The position numbers and the translations under genes were made by a program. Under the pieces are notes generated by a model. That model was not told where the DNA came from. It did no database searches and was given only the letters and a program-made list of their open reading frames with translations. Shown here piece by piece: positions 63,791 through 64,000 of a stretch of DNA of 64,000 bases. Origin of the DNA: Procambarus clarkii (lineage: Eukaryota > Arthropoda > Malacostraca > Decapoda > Cambaridae); assembly GCF_040958095.1 (NCBI RefSeq), contig NC_091165.1, positions 27,488,479 through 27,552,478 of the forward strand, written 5' to 3'. Each line of letters starts with the position of its first letter. The first letter of the stretch is position 1.

Positions 63791-64000
63791 GAACAAATGC
63801 AGATGTACCTAAATGAGTTAATAAAAAATAAAAGGGGTTGTGGCAATGCAGGCGGCGGTGCACGAGGCTTGGGGGTTGGGAGGGTCGCCAGCTAAGGTGT
63901 AGGTGATACAGACCCATCTACGTCCACTTCGCCGGAAACTGTGTATTGCCAAACAATGGCTATTGCATTGTTCGAGCGTTAAATCTTTTATTACAATTTC
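63791..64000. other. right edge of window
   Basis: Tail of the repeat element, then unique GC-richer sequence with no recognisable gene. Confidence 0.4.

Overview
The window is nuclear DNA from an animal, most likely a decapod crustacean and possibly a crayfish. The evidence is two intron-rich genes with consensus GT-AG junctions, an arthropod-type presenilin, degenerate TTAGG-type repeats, and a dense load of tRNA-headed SINEs, LINE tails, a Penelope-like element and (TA)n/(GT)n microsatellites. The assignment rests on recognising proteins and repeat style, not on a database search. No prokaryotic features are present.

Layout. 1-12,550: no cellular gene seen. It holds small tandem repeats, a SINE cluster (4.36-4.72 kb), a 159-bp tandem repeat (6.56-7.03 kb), a broken Penelope-like GIY-YIG end (7.3-7.8 kb), a 5'-truncated LINE with an open reverse transcriptase frame (8.78-10.47 kb), and other LINE tails. 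12,776-19,642: a 6.9-kb satellite whose ~810-890-bp units each contain 23-bp and 25-bp subrepeats, with two unit types that mostly alternate. 20,426-31,425 (+): a complete presenilin gene of 11 coding exons and 555 codons. 31.4-44.3 kb: presenilin 3' flank and intergenic DNA with MITE-like foldbacks, LINE tails, a second SINE copy and a ~185-bp tandem repeat. 44,299-62,182 (-): an 11-exon gene, convergent with presenilin, encoding a predicted 1,720-residue type II membrane protein. It has a short cytoplasmic tail, one transmembrane helix, about 20 copies of a His-rich 11-residue repeat, a complete ten-cysteine Frizzled domain, three canonical LDLR class A domains, a ~650-residue low-complexity region and a degenerate fourth LDLR-A domain. 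It resembles corin/MFRP-type proteins, but no SRCR or trypsin domain is visible. 62.2-64.0 kb: repeats again, including a 47-bp tandem array and an inverted copy of the same element.

The two genes are unlikely to act in one pathway. Presenilin is the catalytic subunit of gamma-secretase. The minus-strand protein looks like a cell-surface ligand-binding or scaffold protein. The most unusual items are the protease-less corin-like protein with a metal-binding-like His repeat, the two-type satellite, and several cases in which SINEs end in the 3' tail of a LINE in the same window.

Exon boundaries were derived by hand from splice signals and reading-phase continuity. In both genes every junction keeps phase. 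UTR limits and promoters are not resolved.
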